From assembly GCA_025463765.1 (NCBI GenBank), contig JAODBC010000093.1, forward strand, positions 62,001-126,000: a stretch of 64,000 nt of DNA. The letters run 5' to 3'. Source of the DNA: Subtercola sp. (GTDB taxonomy: Bacteria > Actinomycetota > Actinomycetes > Actinomycetales > Microbacteriaceae). Within the stretch, counting starts at the first letter, position 1. The number at the start of each line of letters is the position of its first letter. The position numbers were made by a program, and so were the translations under genes. Below are positions 1 to 9,885 of the stretch, in pieces. The notes under the pieces were generated by a model, which did not search any database, was not told the DNA's origin, and saw only the letters and a list, made by a program, of their open reading frames with translations.

Positions 1-1
1 G

Positions 2-718
2 TTCGAGCTCGCCGAGAAGGCGACCTTCGAGTTTCCGACCCCAGAGATACGCAAGCAGATCGAAGGCGAGATCGAAGGCCTGATCTCGGGGCTCTACGAG
101 TACCGCCGCACCAACCCGGGCGACGATCTGGCCACGGCGATGGTCAACATGCGAGTGAACGGCGAACCGATTCCCGAAGAAGTTCTGGTGCCGATGGGCA
201 CGCTTGCCTTTATCGCCGGCCAAGAGACCACGTCGACCCAGCTCGGCTACATCATGTGGCACCTTGCACGTTTTCCTAAAGACCGTCGGCGCCTGATCGA
301 CGACCCGGCCCTGATTCCGGACGCCATCGAAGAGTTGATGCGCGTCTACAACACGGGTGGTCCGTCTGGTCGCACGGCACGGGCATCCGGTGACGTCGAC
401 GGCGTGCAGATCGAGGCGGGCGACCGCATCTTCATCGCTCGCGCCGGCGCCGACCGCGCGATGGCGGCTGACGTTCAGCTGGATCGCACGCCCAATCGGC
501 ACACCGCGTTCGGTCTCGGAATCCACCGTTGCATCGGGTCGCATATCGCGCGCATCGAAATGCGAATCGCGCTTGAGGTCTGGCTGAAACGTGTTCCGGA
601 GTTCTCGATTCCTGCGGGCTTCGTGCCGACGCATCGTTACGGCTCTTTCATGCAGCAACTGAATTCGCTGCCGCTCGAGATCCCTGGCCTCGGATCGCCG
701 CACCGGGCCGCTGCGTGA
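2..718 (+). CDS. Cytochrome P450, C-terminal part (5' end outside window)
   Basis: Frame open from base 2; I-helix AGQETTS, ExxR (EELMR), heme loop FGLGIHRCIGSHIAR. Confidence 0.95.
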   Translation, partial: FELAEKATFEFPTPEIRKQIEGEIEGLISGLYEYRRTNPGDDLATAMVNMRVNGEPIPEEVLVPMGTLAFIAGQETTSTQLGYIMWHLARFPKDRRRLIDDPALIPDAIEELMRVYNTGGPSGRTARASGDVDGVQIEAGDRIFIARAGADRAMAADVQLDRTPNRHTAFGLGIHRCIGSHIARIEMRIALEVWLKRVPEFSIPAGFVPTHRYGSFMQQLNSLPLEIPGLGSPHRAAA

Positions 719-755
719 TGTCTGTTGTAACAGAATGCTCGAGAAAGAGAAGGTC

Positions 756-974
756 ATGAGTGAAACCCGTTTGAAATACGTCATCGACGACTCGATCTGC
801 TCTGGTCACGGTCGCTGCTATGTTCTCGCACCGCAGTCGTTCACGGCGGACGAGATCGGCTACGGCCAGGTGATCGAGAAGACCTATTCGCTCCAACAGC
901 GTCAAGAGATGGAGAACCTCGTCGTCTCATGCCCAGAAGGCGCTATCTCGATCGAGACGGTCGAGGTCGTCTGA
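756..974 (+). CDS. Ferredoxin, [3Fe-4S]/P450-type
   Basis: CSGHGRC...CPEGAI cysteine pattern; directly after P450. Confidence 0.93.
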   Translation: MSETRLKYVIDDSICSGHGRCYVLAPQSFTADEIGYGQVIEKTYSLQQRQEMENLVVSCPEGAISIETVEVV

Positions 975-975
975 G

Positions 976-1731
976 GTGACCTATCTTCAGCGGCACATCC
1001 GCGCTGTCGATGAGCTTTACGAACTCGACCCCGAGTTCGTCGCTGCGAGCGAGGCCTTGTTCGGGCATCCGCATCGCCATTCTGTGCTCGCCCCCAAGGT
1101 GCGCTCGCTGGTGGTGCTGGCCATCGAGACGGTGATTCCGATCGGTGACGACACGCGCGTCGGACTCGCGGTGAGGCAGGCGGTCGACGACGGCGCGAGT
1201 GTAAATGAACTGCTGTGCGTTCTCGAGATCTCGTGCTCGATCGGCCTGCACACCATCAGCGTGGGGCTGCCCATTCTGCTCGAAGAGATGCAGAAGCTGG
1301 GCTTGGAGCTGCCGCCCGACGACGACGAACGCCGCCGGGAGCTACGCCGTTACATCGAGACCGAAGGGCCTCGGCCCCGGCCGCTCAACTCGATCTACGC
1401 GGCCATCCTTCAAATCGACCCCGAGTACTTCAAAGCTCGCATCGATTTCATCGACCTGCCGTGGACTCGAGCGGGCGTGCTCGACCACGAGGTAAAGCAC
1501 CTGCTTTCGATCGCGATCGATGCCGTCAGCCCGCAGCATTATGCCGACGGGCTTCGTAAGCACACCCACGACGCATTGGCGATCGGCGTGCAACCGGCAG
1601 CGATTCTCGAGGTACTCGAGTTGGCTTCGGTCACGGGCCTGCGCTCGTTCGATGCAACCGTGCCGATTCTCACCACCTTGTCTTCAGGGCAGCCCACTTC
1701 AGAAGGATCGAAACATGAACGTCTCAGCTGA
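976..1731 (+). CDS. Carboxymuconolactone decarboxylase/AhpD-fold protein (two CMD-like repeats)
   Basis: GTG start right after ferredoxin stop; two CMD-like halves. Confidence 0.7.
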   Translation: MTYLQRHIRAVDELYELDPEFVAASEALFGHPHRHSVLAPKVRSLVVLAIETVIPIGDDTRVGLAVRQAVDDGASVNELLCVLEISCSIGLHTISVGLPILLEEMQKLGLELPPDDDERRRELRRYIETEGPRPRPLNSIYAAILQIDPEYFKARIDFIDLPWTRAGVLDHEVKHLLSIAIDAVSPQHYADGLRKHTHDALAIGVQPAAILEVLELASVTGLRSFDATVPILTTLSSGQPTSEGSKHERLS

Positions 1732-3376
1732 CAAGTCATTCGACTACATCGTGGTGGGCGCGGGTGCGGCGGGTGCTGTTCTCGCGTCACGCCTGAGCGA
1801 CGACCCGTCGGTGTCGGTGCTGCTGCTCGAGGCCGGCGGATCCGACCGCAGTCTGCTGCACCTCGTGCCCAAGGGCTTCTACTTCACGTCGAGCAACCCC
1901 AAATACACAAAGAAGTTCACGACCGAGAAATGGGGAAGCGGGGCCCAAGAGACCTGGAGCCGCGGCCGCGTGCTCGGCGGGTCGACTACCGTCAACGGAA
2001 TGGTCTGGAACCGGGGCTGGGCCGCCGATTACGACGCATGGGAGAAGGCCGGCGACGCCGGCTGGAATTGGGATGCGTTTCGGGCGGCGTACCGTGGAAT
2101 CGAGAAACACCAGTTAGGCGGCACATCGTTCCGAGGCGCCAACGGCCCCGTCGGCGTGTCTGTCGCGTCACCTCGCGACCCGGCCTGTGACGCGCTGATT
2201 GCTTCGATGGCGGCCAACGGCATCGAGTATCAAGACGATATGAACGGCAGCGACGACGACCGGGTCTCATATGTTGCGTCGCAGGTTCAACGTGGTCTGC
2301 GGGTCAGCTCGACTCGGGCGTTTCTCAACACCAGTCGCAAACGTTCGAACCTCACCGTCGTCACGCACACCGAGGCGAGCCGCATCATCATCGAGAACGG
2401 CCGAGCCGTCGGCATCGAGGCTATCGTCAAGGGCTCGAGTACCGTTTTATACGGCGCGAGCCGTGAGGTACTGGTCTGTGGCGGCGCGTTCGATTCGCCG
2501 ATGCTGCTCGAACGCTCGGGGATCGGTAATCCTGAGGTGCTGGCTGCGGCGGGCGTTCCGGTCGTGGTCGCGAGCCCGAAAGTGGGCGAGAACCTACTCG
2601 AGCATCGCGGCATCGAGTTTCAGGTCACTCTGAAAGGCGTTAAAGGATTCAACGGCAAGCTGCAAAGCCCTCTGAAGCAGTTCTGGACGGGCTTCAAATA
2701 CCTTTTCACGCGAAACGGCGTGATGGCGCACGGCGGCTTCGCGGTCGGCGCGAACTACGAGTCCGACCCGGCTTCGGGCCGGCCCGACACCCAGGCGTTC
2801 TTCACGCCGATCTCGACATCGGCTGTGAACCCGATGTCGGGCCGGATTGTGGTCGACAGCGAGCCGGGCGCGAAGTACGTCACCTACCCGTTGCACCCCA
2901 CGAGCGCGGGCTCGATTCACATCACCGGCACGTCGTTGCACGACGCGCCGAAACTCGTGCCGAACTTTCTCGACACCGCACACGACCGCGAACTCCTGCT
3001 CAAAGTGATTCGCAAGGCGCGCACCATTCTCGCAACCGAGCCCTTCTCGAACTATGTCGTCGACGAGGTCATTCCCGGCCGAGAGATTCAGACCGACGAG
3101 CAGATACTCGACTTCGCACTGAACAAGGGCAAAGCCGGCTATCACACGCTCGGTACCTGCGCCATCGGCCCGAACGACGACGACGTGGTGGATGACCGGC
3201 TGCGCGTTCGCGGAGTCGACGGTCTGCGCGTGGTCGATGCCTCGGTCGTCCCGTTCCAGCCGTCTGGCAACAGTGCCGCGCCCGTGATGGCGGTTGCGTG
3301 GATCGCGGCAGACCTAATCAAGGCCGACCGTTACGCTGCCCAGAAGGCAGCCGCGTCCACAGCGACGACCGCTTAG
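1715..3376 (+). CDS. GMC family FAD-dependent oxidoreductase (alcohol dehydrogenase/choline dehydrogenase-like)
   Basis: FDYIVVGAGAAGAVLASRLSDDPSVSVLLLEAGG; C-terminal GYHTLGTCAIG...LRVVDASVVP. Confidence 0.95.
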   Translation: MNVSADKSFDYIVVGAGAAGAVLASRLSDDPSVSVLLLEAGGSDRSLLHLVPKGFYFTSSNPKYTKKFTTEKWGSGAQETWSRGRVLGGSTTVNGMVWNRGWAADYDAWEKAGDAGWNWDAFRAAYRGIEKHQLGGTSFRGANGPVGVSVASPRDPACDALIASMAANGIEYQDDMNGSDDDRVSYVASQVQRGLRVSSTRAFLNTSRKRSNLTVVTHTEASRIIIENGRAVGIEAIVKGSSTVLYGASREVLVCGGAFDSPMLLERSGIGNPEVLAAAGVPVVVASPKVGENLLEHRGIEFQVTLKGVKGFNGKLQSPLKQFWTGFKYLFTRNGVMAHGGFAVGANYESDPASGRPDTQAFFTPISTSAVNPMSGRIVVDSEPGAKYVTYPLHPTSAGSIHITGTSLHDAPKLVPNFLDTAHDRELLLKVIRKARTILATEPFSNYVVDEVIPGREIQTDEQILDFALNKGKAGYHTLGTCAIGPNDDDVVDDRLRVRGVDGLRVVDASVVPFQPSGNSAAPVMAVAWIAADLIKADRYAAQKAAASTATTA

Positions 3377-3408
3377 CCAACAGCCACTTCGACCGGGCAA
3401 GCGATAGT

Positions 3409-4266
3409 TCACGATTCCTCGAGCGCGCGTTGAGCGGCGTCGTTCTCCTCGACGAGATGAATGAGCTGAGCGCGCGCCGAGGCCTCTGCTGCGCGACGCA
3501 GCGCGGGGTCGAGACCGGCGTTGAAGTGATCGACGATGAGGGCGACGGTTTCGTCATCGGTCGAGAGGGGTACGCCGAGCCCGTCGAGAAAGGCGACCAT
3601 CTGCGTGAGACGCTCGCGCCGGCGAAGCGACTGACGCTCGCAGGTCGCGGCGAGGTCAGGAATGAGTGATCCGTGACCGGGAAGCCCGACCATTCCGCCT
3701 AGTCTTTCGAGCTTTTTGAGAGAACGCAGAAAATCGCCGATCGTTCCACCGCCGTGCGGAGAGATCGCTGTCGATCCGCGGCCCAGAACGGTGTCGCCGG
3801 TGAGCACGACACCGAATTCACCGCCACCCGGCACGACGACGCGGTCGTCGGGCAGCTGAAAGCAGACGGAATCACCGGTGTGTCCGGGCGTGTCAAGGGA
3901 GAGGATCCGGATGCCCGCAGCCCTGATGACCTCACCGTCGCCCAATGGGTCGGCATCTCGGCAGAATTCGCCGGCCTTGGCGCGCACCGGCGCACCAGTG
4001 CGGTCGGCGAGCTCGTTCATCGCCTCGACATGATCGGAGTGCCGATGAGTGATCAGGATGAGTTCGACACGGCCCGCACTGCAGAGGCGATCAAGATGGG
4101 CGCTGTCGGAGGGCCCGGGGTCGACGACCACGACCGATCGCGAACCCGGCGCTTGCAGCAGAAACGAATTCGTTCCCTCGAGCCGGGCAGGGCTCGGATT
4201 GGGGGCGAGAACACGGCGGGCGGTGCCGCTGAAGTTCACAATGGTCTCGGCCACCGGCCGAGTCAC
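3409..4266 (-). CDS. MBL-fold metallohydrolase
   Basis: THRHSDHVEAM motif; GTG start overlaps upstream stop (GTGA). Confidence 0.9.
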   Translation of the reverse strand: MTRPVAETIVNFSGTARRVLAPNPSPARLEGTNSFLLQAPGSRSVVVVDPGPSDSAHLDRLCSAGRVELILITHRHSDHVEAMNELADRTGAPVRAKAGEFCRDADPLGDGEVIRAAGIRILSLDTPGHTGDSVCFQLPDDRVVVPGGGEFGVVLTGDTVLGRGSTAISPHGGGTIGDFLRSLKKLERLGGMVGLPGHGSLIPDLAATCERQSLRRRERLTQMVAFLDGLGVPLSTDDETVALIVDHFNAGLDPALRRAAEASARAQLIHLVEENDAAQRALEES

Positions 4267-5531
4267 CGGCTGCTCACCCGGCCGAAGCGCGAAGCGATGG
4301 GCGCGAGAACGAGGGGTCGAGCTGCGATCCAGGCAGCCCCCATGACGATTAGAGACACGACGAAGATCGCGAATCCGAACCAGTTGATCTCGTCTTGGCC
4401 GCCGTACATGTGATTCAGGTTGCGGAGCGCTCCCGTGGCGAAAACCAGGGTCACGTGCGCCACGATGAAGAACACGAAGTAGAGCATCACCGGAAAATGG
4501 ATGGTGCGGGCGATCTCCACCGGGTACCACCTGCTGAGTCGCTTCCAACTGGGCTGCCAGAGACCCGACATGCGCACGCCTGTTGCTATCGCGAGCGGGG
4601 CGGCGATGAAGACCGTCACGAAGTACGACAGCTGCTGCAGGCTGTTGTAGTTGACCCAGCCGTCTTCCGTGGGCCATTCGAGAGTCAGATATTTCAGCAA
4701 CGCCGAGATCGCGTTCGGAAAAACCGACCAGCTGCTCGGCACCAGCCGCACCCATTGACCGGTAACGAACAGCAGCACGATGAAGATGGCGCCGTTCAGC
4801 ACCCAGAGCAGGTCGAGCGCTTGATGAAACCAGAGAGTGAGGCTGATCTTCTTTTCGGTCTTGCGCCACTTGGCGGTCCAGAACGCGCTCGGACGCTTCT
4901 GCGTACGCACCTGCCACCCCGAACGGATGATCAGCACCATCAAGAACGCGCTGAAGAAGTGCTGCCACTCGACCCAGGCCGGAAATCCGACTGGAGCGAA
5001 ATCGGGCAACGCGTACTCACCCGGATAGATGATGAGAAAATCGTGCACGCCGGTGAATGTTGTGAGACCTCGGGCGGCCAGAATCACGCCGAGCACGATG
5101 GCGGCGGCAGCGATGATGCCGAGCACTATGCGGGTGGCGAGCCGACGGGGCAGAGGGAGGGCGAACGTCGGCGAGATGGAGTTCGCGGCGACAGCGGCGG
5201 CGGCGCTCGCGGGAGTGGTCATGCCGACGGGGCGGGGGGCGACTGCGGTAGTGGGGGCGGAGGACTCGGACTCGACTGCCCGGGCTTCGGGAGCCGAGTC
5301 GCCGGCGATAAGTGGCTCAGCCGTGACCGCGGGAGGTGACGTCGGGGCTGCGGGAGGTGACGTCGGGGCTGCAGGCTGGCCCGGCTGTGGAAGGCCAGCG
5401 CGACGAGGCAGACCCGATCGGGGCGTGCCCGGCGCGGGTCGCGCGGGAGTCGCAGGCGCGGGCTCGCCGCCAGGGGTGCGCGGAAGGCCCCGCCTCGGCG
5501 CGCCTGGGCCGTTCGCACCGGCTGCAGCCAC
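4263..5531 (-). CDS. Membrane cytochrome b/b561-like protein with long Pro/Ala-rich N-terminus
   Basis: Several TM segments, four conserved-looking His in TM context (WQHFF, WFHQA, TIHFP, VAHVT); GTG start overlaps etfA stop. Confidence 0.8.
   Translation of the reverse strand: MAAAGANGPGAPRRGLPRTPGGEPAPATPARPAPGTPRSGLPRRAGLPQPGQPAAPTSPPAAPTSPPAVTAEPLIAGDSAPEARAVESESSAPTTAVAPRPVGMTTPASAAAAVAANSISPTFALPLPRRLATRIVLGIIAAAAIVLGVILAARGLTTFTGVHDFLIIYPGEYALPDFAPVGFPAWVEWQHFFSAFLMVLIIRSGWQVRTQKRPSAFWTAKWRKTEKKISLTLWFHQALDLLWVLNGAIFIVLLFVTGQWVRLVPSSWSVFPNAISALLKYLTLEWPTEDGWVNYNSLQQLSYFVTVFIAAPLAIATGVRMSGLWQPSWKRLSRWYPVEIARTIHFPVMLYFVFFIVAHVTLVFATGALRNLNHMYGGQDEINWFGFAIFVVSLIVMGAAWIAARPLVLAPIASRFGRVSSR
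5331..5372. repeat. Two perfect tandem copies of a 21-bp unit gggaggtgacgtcggggctgc
   Basis: Read directly; encodes the repeated AAPTSPP in the cytochrome b N-terminus. Confidence 0.95.
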
Positions 5532-6517
5532 TATTTCTTCTTCGTTTCGAGGGCTTCGATGAGTTGCGGCACGACGGTGAAGACGTCTCCGACAATACCG
5601 AAATCCGCGATGTCGAAGATCGGAGCATCCGCGTCTTTGTTAATGGCAACGATCGTTTTAGCAGTCTGCATACCGGCACGATGCTGGATGGCGCCCGAGA
5701 TACCGAGCGCGACGTACAGTTGCGGGGCGACCGAAACACCGGTTTGACCGACCTGGAAGCTCTGCGGTACGTAGCCGGCATCAACGGCCGCCCGCGAAGC
5801 GCCGACTGCGGCACCAAGAGCGTCAGCGAGCTCGCCGACGAGGGCGAACTTCTCTTCTGAGCCCAACCCACGGCCGCCGGAGACCACCTTGGCGGCACCG
5901 CGCAGCTCGGGTCTGCTCGACACGTCAGTCACCGGTTCGAAGGAGACGATCGCGGCTGAGCGACCCGAAGATTCGGCGACGCTCAGCGTCTCCGGTATCG
6001 CCTGCGTCGCCTCCGCGCGAGCGTCGATCGACCCTTGACGAATGGTGACGATCGGAGCACCGAAGGTGACGGCCGACTCGACGTTGTACGACCCGCCGTA
6101 GACCGAGTGACGCACGACGACGCCCTCGGCGTCTCGAGACACACCGACAGCATCCACTGCGATGGCCGAACGGCGGCGAGCGGCAAACCGCCCAGCGGCT
6201 TCCCGACCGTCAACAGAGTTCGAAATGAGAACCGCGGCCGGATCGAGTAGCTCGGCCGCGCTCATCAGCGCGTCAACGACCGGAGTCGAGGGTGCGGTCA
6301 GAACACGAGCGTCTTCTGCCACAAGCACTCGGGCGGCGCCCGCCGTTGCGGCAGCAGCGCCGGCCGCGGCGCCAGAGCCGGGCGCCACGACCACGAGCGC
6401 AACCGGTGTACCGATACCGGCGGCGGCTCCGAGCAGTGCCGCAGCACTTTTCGTGAGTTCGCCGGAGGGTGTCGTCTCGGCCAGAACGAGAATCGGGTCA
6501 GTGAATGTTTCTGTCAT
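5531..6517 (-). CDS. etfA: Electron transfer flavoprotein alpha subunit
   Basis: C-terminal [45 protein letters not shown]. Confidence 0.96.
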   Translation of the reverse strand: MTETFTDPILVLAETTPSGELTKSAAALLGAAAGIGTPVALVVVAPGSGAAAGAAAATAGAARVLVAEDARVLTAPSTPVVDALMSAAELLDPAAVLISNSVDGREAAGRFAARRRSAIAVDAVGVSRDAEGVVVRHSVYGGSYNVESAVTFGAPIVTIRQGSIDARAEATQAIPETLSVAESSGRSAAIVSFEPVTDVSSRPELRGAAKVVSGGRGLGSEEKFALVGELADALGAAVGASRAAVDAGYVPQSFQVGQTGVSVAPQLYVALGISGAIQHRAGMQTAKTIVAINKDADAPIFDIADFGIVGDVFTVVPQLIEALETKKK

Positions 6518-6527
6518 GATGCGCTCC

Positions 6528-7304
6528 TCACGCGAGCCGGTTCGAGACGAGGAAGTCGGCGAGCTGGTCCGCTGCGTCTCCTTCATCGACGATCTTGGTT
6601 CCGGCCGCCCTCGCTTCTTTCTCGGCGACGCTGATCATGATCGATCGCGAGACGGCCTGATCTTCCGGGTCTATGCCGAGGTCGTCGACGGAAAGCCGTT
6701 CGACCGGCTTCTTCTTTGCCGCCATGATGCCCTTGAAATTAGGAAAGCGCGCGGCCGGCATGCGCTCAGTGATTGAAATGACCGCCGGCAACTCCGCTGT
6801 CACGGTCATGCTGCCGGCGTCTGCCTCGCGCACACCCGTGACGGCAGCGTCGCTGATCTGCACCGAACTGAGCGCGCCGAGAATCGGCACGTCGAGCAGT
6901 TCGGCGATCATTCCGGGCAGAACGCCCCCTGAGCCATCTGTCGAGAGGTTTCCCGCGACGACGAGATCGAAGCCGCTGCGCCGAATGGCCGCAGCGAGCA
7001 CTTCGGTCGTGAGCCAGAGGTCAGCTCCGGCGAGCCGCTCGTCAGCGATCTGCACGACGCTCGCGGCGCCCATGGCCAACCCCTTGCGAAGAGTGGGCTC
7101 GGCGCTGGCCGGCGCCATCGACATCAGCACGATCGACGTATCGGGGTGAGTATCGGCGTAGCTCAGCGCCACTTCGAGCGATCGTTCGCCGATCTCGTCA
7201 AGCACGGCTTCGCTCGCCGAACGATCAGCGACCCCTGTTTCCAAGTCGAGCTTGCGGTCGCCATATGTGTCAGGCACCTCTTTAGCCAGAACGACGATCT
7301 TCAT
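6528..7304 (-). CDS. etfB: Electron transfer flavoprotein beta subunit
   Basis: [13 protein letters not shown]; upstream of etfA; ETF-beta type sequence. Confidence 0.95.
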   Translation of the reverse strand: MKIVVLAKEVPDTYGDRKLDLETGVADRSASEAVLDEIGERSLEVALSYADTHPDTSIVLMSMAPASAEPTLRKGLAMGAASVVQIADERLAGADLWLTTEVLAAAIRRSGFDLVVAGNLSTDGSGGVLPGMIAELLDVPILGALSSVQISDAAVTGVREADAGSMTVTAELPAVISITERMPAARFPNFKGIMAAKKKPVERLSVDDLGIDPEDQAVSRSIMISVAEKEARAAGTKIVDEGDAADQLADFLVSNRLA

Positions 7305-7371
7305 CGGTGGTTCTCCTCGTTATCTCGTGACGATCGCGGCCGCAATCGTTCTCGTCGCGGTAATCCGCGCC

Positions 7372-7683
7372 TCAGGCTTGTCGCGGTTCGGCCGCATTCC
7401 AGGCGACGTCGAGGTCACCCTCGAGATCGTGGCGAATCGAGAGTGCGAGACGCAGAAGTTGCCGCGCGCTCAGCTGTTCACCGGGAAACGTCTCATCGTC
7501 AGAACTTGCCACCAGACCGAGCTCGGTGAGGGCACCTCCGACGAGGCGCGCGATGCCCAGCGCAGCCGCCCAGACGACCTCACGCCAGGCCAGGTAGCTC
7601 GTTGCGTCATCGAGAGTCGGGCTCTCCGGAATGACCGCGACGAGGCGATCTGCCAATGCGTTCACTCGCTCGCTCAACTCCAT
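7372..7683 (-). CDS. Small uncharacterised protein (S1), paralogue of 36775..37059
   Basis: MELSERVNALADRL...YLAWREVVW; first gene ahead of etfBA; shared promoter motif with its paralogue. Confidence 0.75.
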   Translation of the reverse strand: MELSERVNALADRLVAVIPESPTLDDATSYLAWREVVWAAALGIARLVGGALTELGLVASSDDETFPGEQLSARQLLRLALSIRHDLEGDLDVAWNAAEPRQA

Positions 7684-7771
7684 CGCTGAACCCTCTTTTC
7701 CGTACGGCCTCGTACTTGAATGGCCCGTCTCCGCAAAGCTGCAGACGCGTACCAACCAATCTCCTGACGAA

Positions 7772-7815
7772 ACTCTAAGCAGCCCGAACAATGTTGTCAA
7801 GTGATGCTATTGACA
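7772..7815 (-). promoter_or_regulatory. Promoter with operator-like inverted repeat TGTCAATAGCATCACTTGACA; TTGACA-N17-TAGAGT
   Basis: -35 at 7795-7800, -10 at 7772-7777; near-identical arrangement at 36659-36702. Confidence 0.75.
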
Positions 7816-7822
7816 CACTCCA

Positions 7823-9238
7823 TCAGCGGAGCGATACCACAGTCGTCTTCAGCTGCGTGTAGTGCAGCAACGACTCGAACCCCTTTTCGCGCCCGAGTCC
7901 GCTCGACTTGAAGCCGCCGAACGGCGTCTCGATGCCCGTTCTGCCCCCGTTCACTGTCACCTGGCCCGAGTCGACGCGCGAGGCGACCCGCAGCGCTCGT
8001 GCACCATCGTTCGTCCACACGCTGGCGACCAGACCGAAGTCGGAATCGTTGGCCAATCGAATCGCGTCTTCTTCGTCGTCGAAGGCGGTGACGGCCAAAA
8101 CCGGCCCGAAGATCTCTTCCCGAAAGATCCGCATGCCCGGCGTGACGTCGGCGTAGACGGTGGGCTCGACGTACCGACCGGCAGAGAGCGGTCCGGAAAC
8201 AGGATGACCGCCCGTGACCAGCCGGGCGCCCTCCCGCGAGGCGATCGCGAAATACTCGATCACCTTCTCGAACTGACCCTCTGTGGTCATCGGGGCAAGC
8301 CGTTCGCCCGGCACCTGCAGCGCCATCGCATGACCGATTCTTTCGACGAACGCGTCGTAGATACGCGACTGAACGAGAAGCCTCGAGAGGGCCGCGCACT
8401 GCTGCCCCGCACCCACTGTGATGGTCAGCGCACTCTGCAACGCACGGTCGAGGTCGGCGTCGTCGAAGACGATGTTCGCCGACTTGCCACCGAGTTCCAG
8501 AATCGCGGGCACCAGTCGCTCGGCCGCCACTTTCGCGATGTGCCGACCGGTCTCAACCGAACCGGTGAATGCGATCAGCCGAACATCCGGATGCTCGATC
8601 AACACCGCACCGGCCTCGGGCCCGGTACCGAGTACGACGTTGAGAACCCCGGGCGGAAAACCGATTTCGCTGGCGAGCTGAGCCAGCATGACCGTCGAGC
8701 TCGAGGTGAACTCCGACGGCTTGACGACGACCGTATTACCCGCGGCAAGCGCCGCCCCGAGGCCCCTCGACGCCTGAGTCAACGGCCCATTCCACGGAGT
8801 GATCATCGCGACGACACCGTACGGATCGCGGGTGGTGAATGCGCGGTCCTCTGCTCCGAGCGAGATGGTCTCGCCGAACAAGGCCCGCACGACGCCGCCG
8901 TAGTACTCGAAGTAGTCGGCAGATGTCTGCACGCCGCCGCGCATTTCGCCGGCGAGTTTGCCGGTTTCAGAAACCTCGACGTCGACGAACTCGTCGGAAC
9001 GCCTCCTCAACTCGCGCGCGAGTTCACCACACAATCGGCCTCGAACGACCGGCGCGAGGTCGCGCCACGTCGGAAAGGCACTGCGCGCCGACGCGACGGC
9101 CTGATGGGTCATCTCAACCGAACCGCGCGGCACCTCGGCGACCGGCCGACGGTCGAGCGGACCGGTCACGACGGAACGCAATTCGGTAGCTGAAGCGATC
9201 GACGCTCCGTCGATCCAATGCTTGAGGATCCGCATCAC
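7823..9238 (-). CDS. Aldehyde dehydrogenase family protein
   Basis: TPWNGPLTQ, FTGSVETGRHI, LELGGKSANIVF, GQQCAALSRLLV. Confidence 0.95.
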   Translation of the reverse strand: MMRILKHWIDGASIASATELRSVVTGPLDRRPVAEVPRGSVEMTHQAVASARSAFPTWRDLAPVVRGRLCGELARELRRRSDEFVDVEVSETGKLAGEMRGGVQTSADYFEYYGGVVRALFGETISLGAEDRAFTTRDPYGVVAMITPWNGPLTQASRGLGAALAAGNTVVVKPSEFTSSSTVMLAQLASEIGFPPGVLNVVLGTGPEAGAVLIEHPDVRLIAFTGSVETGRHIAKVAAERLVPAILELGGKSANIVFDDADLDRALQSALTITVGAGQQCAALSRLLVQSRIYDAFVERIGHAMALQVPGERLAPMTTEGQFEKVIEYFAIASREGARLVTGGHPVSGPLSAGRYVEPTVYADVTPGMRIFREEIFGPVLAVTAFDDEEDAIRLANDSDFGLVASVWTNDGARALRVASRVDSGQVTVNGGRTGIETPFGGFKSSGLGREKGFESLLHYTQLKTTVVSLR

Positions 9239-9260
9239 CGTGCTCCTTAGCTTGACAACC

Positions 9261-9285
9261 AGTTCAAAACAATTTCAACAACATT
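9261..9285 (-). promoter_or_regulatory. Putative operator/promoter element A (AATGTTGTTGAAATTGTTTTGAACT)
   Basis: 20/25 identical to 21878-21902 and at nearly the same distance from the start codon. Confidence 0.5.
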
Positions 9286-9378
9286 ACAGATCGTATCGGC
9301 GCTGTAAACAGGCCCGGTAGTATGATGGAGATAAGTTCGAGACGATAAGAGCATGAGTAAAGCAAAAGAGGTGTACCG

Positions 9379-9876
9379 ATGACACGAGACCGCACTGCGC
9401 GTACCAGAATCCGCCAGGTCCTTGCGTCCACTGGTCCGATCGTCGATCCGTCGGGTTACGCCACGGGCGCCTTGAAAGACCTGATCGGGTACGAGGGTTC
9501 ACCGGTCGCGTTCATTCAGTTGATCGCGGCGATGGAACGCGATGGGGAGATCGTTCGAGACATTCGCGGAAAACGCACCTACGGCATCACGGCTAGCGCA
9601 TCGACCATCGAATCCCAACTCGCTCAGACCCCGACGCCGGTGCGTATTGTTCGGGCAGAGGAGGTCGAGGGCATCCCCATCGACTACGACCTGCTGGCCC
9701 GCTCGATCGTGCGCGAACTGCTCTCGGTCTTCGCGACACGCCAGACGCAGACCGCTAGCGTGGAGTTCGCCGAGCGTCAGCAGAGCGACTACACACGCCG
9801 ACTCGACGAAGCACGCGAAAAGCTGGATGCCCTGCTGGGTGAAGCCGCGCAGCTCAGCACCGAATACTCGGGCTGA
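9379..9876 (+). CDS. Small winged-helix-like protein with C-terminal coiled coil (W1), paralogue of 36047..36559
   Basis: TRDRTARTRIRQVL...SPVAFIQLIAAMERDGEIVRDIRGKRTYGI; DLLARSIVRELL. Confidence 0.75.
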   Translation: MTRDRTARTRIRQVLASTGPIVDPSGYATGALKDLIGYEGSPVAFIQLIAAMERDGEIVRDIRGKRTYGITASASTIESQLAQTPTPVRIVRAEEVEGIPIDYDLLARSIVRELLSVFATRQTQTASVEFAERQQSDYTRRLDEAREKLDALLGEAAQLSTEYSG

Positions 9877-9885
9877 CGCCCTCGA

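Noticed and set aside
3409-4968. 519-aa ORF-track extension of the MBL gene
   Set aside because: Upstream part is an out-of-frame reading of the cytochrome b gene; GTG at 4266 with GTGA overlap is the sensible start.
4395-5339. 314-aa plus-strand ORF antisense to the cytochrome b gene
   Set aside because: Charged, His/Glu/Arg-rich antisense artefact; the minus strand gives coherent TM helices.
5331-5372. Possible CRISPR or regulatory repeat
   Set aside because: Only two contiguous 21-bp units with no spacers, in frame within a Pro/Ala-rich coding stretch.
7862-9193. 443-aa plus-strand ORF antisense to the ALDH
   Set aside because: ALDH motifs are clear on the minus strand; the antisense product has no recognisable motif.
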